NCBI RefSeq assembly: GCF_029633865.1
Contig: NC_079213.1
Span: forward strand, 110,694,836 to 110,758,835
Source of the DNA: Lampris incognitus
Taxonomy: Eukaryota; Chordata; Actinopteri; Lampriformes; Lampridae
Reading direction: 5' to 3'
DNA length: 64,000 bases
In this document: positions 62,874 through 64,000 of the stretch, one piece after another
Layout: every line of letters starts with the position of its first letter
Numbering within the stretch: position 1 is the first letter of the stretch
Made by a program: the position numbers and the translations under genes
The notes under the pieces: model-generated
Told to the model about the DNA's origin: nothing
Database searches by the model: none
Seen by the model: only the letters and a program-made list of their open reading frames with translations

Positions 62874-64000
62874 CTGAAAGGCAAGAGACTATCAGTATGT
62901 CTTCATGCATACCAGTACCCCAAGTTACAGGGCGAAATCAATTTGAGACACAATTTCAATTTACGGGTTTATAAGGTTTGAAATAATACCACTTCTCTAA
63001 CAAACATTATCATTTTACAAATTGGTCTAAGGTACATTGTAGCATGTTCTTAAAGTGTCACTGTCTGGCAGATTACGTTCTCTGCCTATTTGCTATTTTT
63101 TCCTTTTGTAGGTCTCATTGCAGGAAATATAACAGGCAATTTACTATTTGTCATCCTTACTGGGAGTAAGCTGTAAGCTATTTTCATGTAAGCATATTCG
63201 GTTCACTGCGTCTCATGACCTTTCATACTTGCAGCTTCAAAAAGCCAAAGGAAACCGGAATACGATGTATACAATACATGCACCAATAAATCGAACGATG
63301 GAGCAAAAATATAGGTGCCTTATGTTATGCTTAATCTGATTTTTACCTTGCCCCAGTTAAGATAATTGGATAAAGGCATCTGCATGCCATCTTCTAAAGT
63401 GAGAGTACTGCCTTTATCATTTTATGACTGTATTATTATTCTGCATGTAAATATAGCCGAACTCAGCTTCTGATGCTTTCAAGCCCTCGGTGAAAAGTAT
63501 GAGCTAAAAAAGAAAAAAAAATGTTCATACAAGTGTCAATTTACACTGCATCCCTCATCTTAATGGTTGTAATTAATATATCAAAATCACGTTATATTGT
63601 GATTTTAATTTAGGATAAGTTATAATGCAACATACTTAATGACTACATGAACTGATGCAAGCTGTGACACATGCGCCTGGTTTAAAAAAGTCTTTAACAT
63701 GGTTAAAGAAGGCGAAATTGAGATCTCATTCCTAAGATGTAGTTTCACACAAGCATCTGTGATTCTCAACTTTGTGTATCTGATTCTCATTAACAGGATT
63801 GAAGAAGAAAAAAAAATGCAGCTTCTTGGAAAGTAAAATTGCTAGTGGTCAGGGGACTACTATGAAAGTTATACAATTAATTTATTGTGCAGCAAACAAA
63901 AAACTTAATTATATTTCATCAAAAGCACTGGCATTTCATCTTAAGAATGGGCCATAGTGAACATCCTAAACATGTTACTATACAGAAGGTGTCTGAAATC
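62874..64000. other. Upstream intron or flank of pik3ca
   Basis: No exon, CpG island or promoter visible. The A/T-rich content fits an intron between the start-codon exon and an upstream noncoding exon outside the window. Confidence 0.5.

Overview
The window is teleost fish genomic DNA. It is intron-rich and full of fish-type transposons, SINEs and long microsatellites, and it encodes the fish form of bradykinin. It holds two convergent protein-coding genes that I could reconstruct exon by exon. The rest is introns, a long 3' UTR and mobile-element debris.

Left part (about 5.3-15.4 kb, + strand): a kininogen gene, kng1. It has a signal-peptide exon, two cystatin domains of three exons each, and a final exon that opens with the kinin core RPPGWSPLR. 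Eight coding exons sum to 1110 nt (369 aa). Its introns carry an integrase-bearing element with inverted ends, hAT MITEs, a 4 x 114 bp tandem array and several copies of an unusual short LTR element.

Middle and right (about 17.0-62.9 kb, - strand): the complete coding region of pik3ca, the p110-alpha catalytic subunit of class IA PI3-kinase. I placed 24 coding exons whose lengths sum to exactly 3207 nt, giving 1068 aa, the vertebrate p110-alpha length. The ABD, RBD, C2, helical and kinase domains, the catalytic DRHNSN and DFG motifs and the C-terminal tail are all intact. Relative to the human exon layout as I remember it, three human coding exons are split by four additional introns. A repeat-poor stretch of about 5 kb downstream of the stop is probably the 3' UTR. 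The noncoding first exon(s) are not seen and probably lie beyond 62.9 kb.

Mobile DNA: L1 remnants, a Tc1 element nested in L1, a fold-back Tc1 palindrome, other non-LTR fragments, five hAT-like MITEs with exact 8-bp target duplications, a Harbinger remnant, a long-TIR element, and two tRNA-derived SINE families.

The most interesting signal is a roughly 135-bp LTR (TGTAA...TTACA, 4-bp target duplications) that carries a tRNA-like Pol III A-box/B-box unit. One copy (12702-13061) is a complete miniature LTR retrotransposon: two LTRs around 90 bp that contain a primer-binding site matching the 3' end of tRNA-Leu and a polypurine tract. Another copy has amplified a 28-bp internal unit ten times. 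This resembles in principle the plant Cassandra TRIMs, whose LTRs carry 5S RNA, but with a tRNA-like unit.
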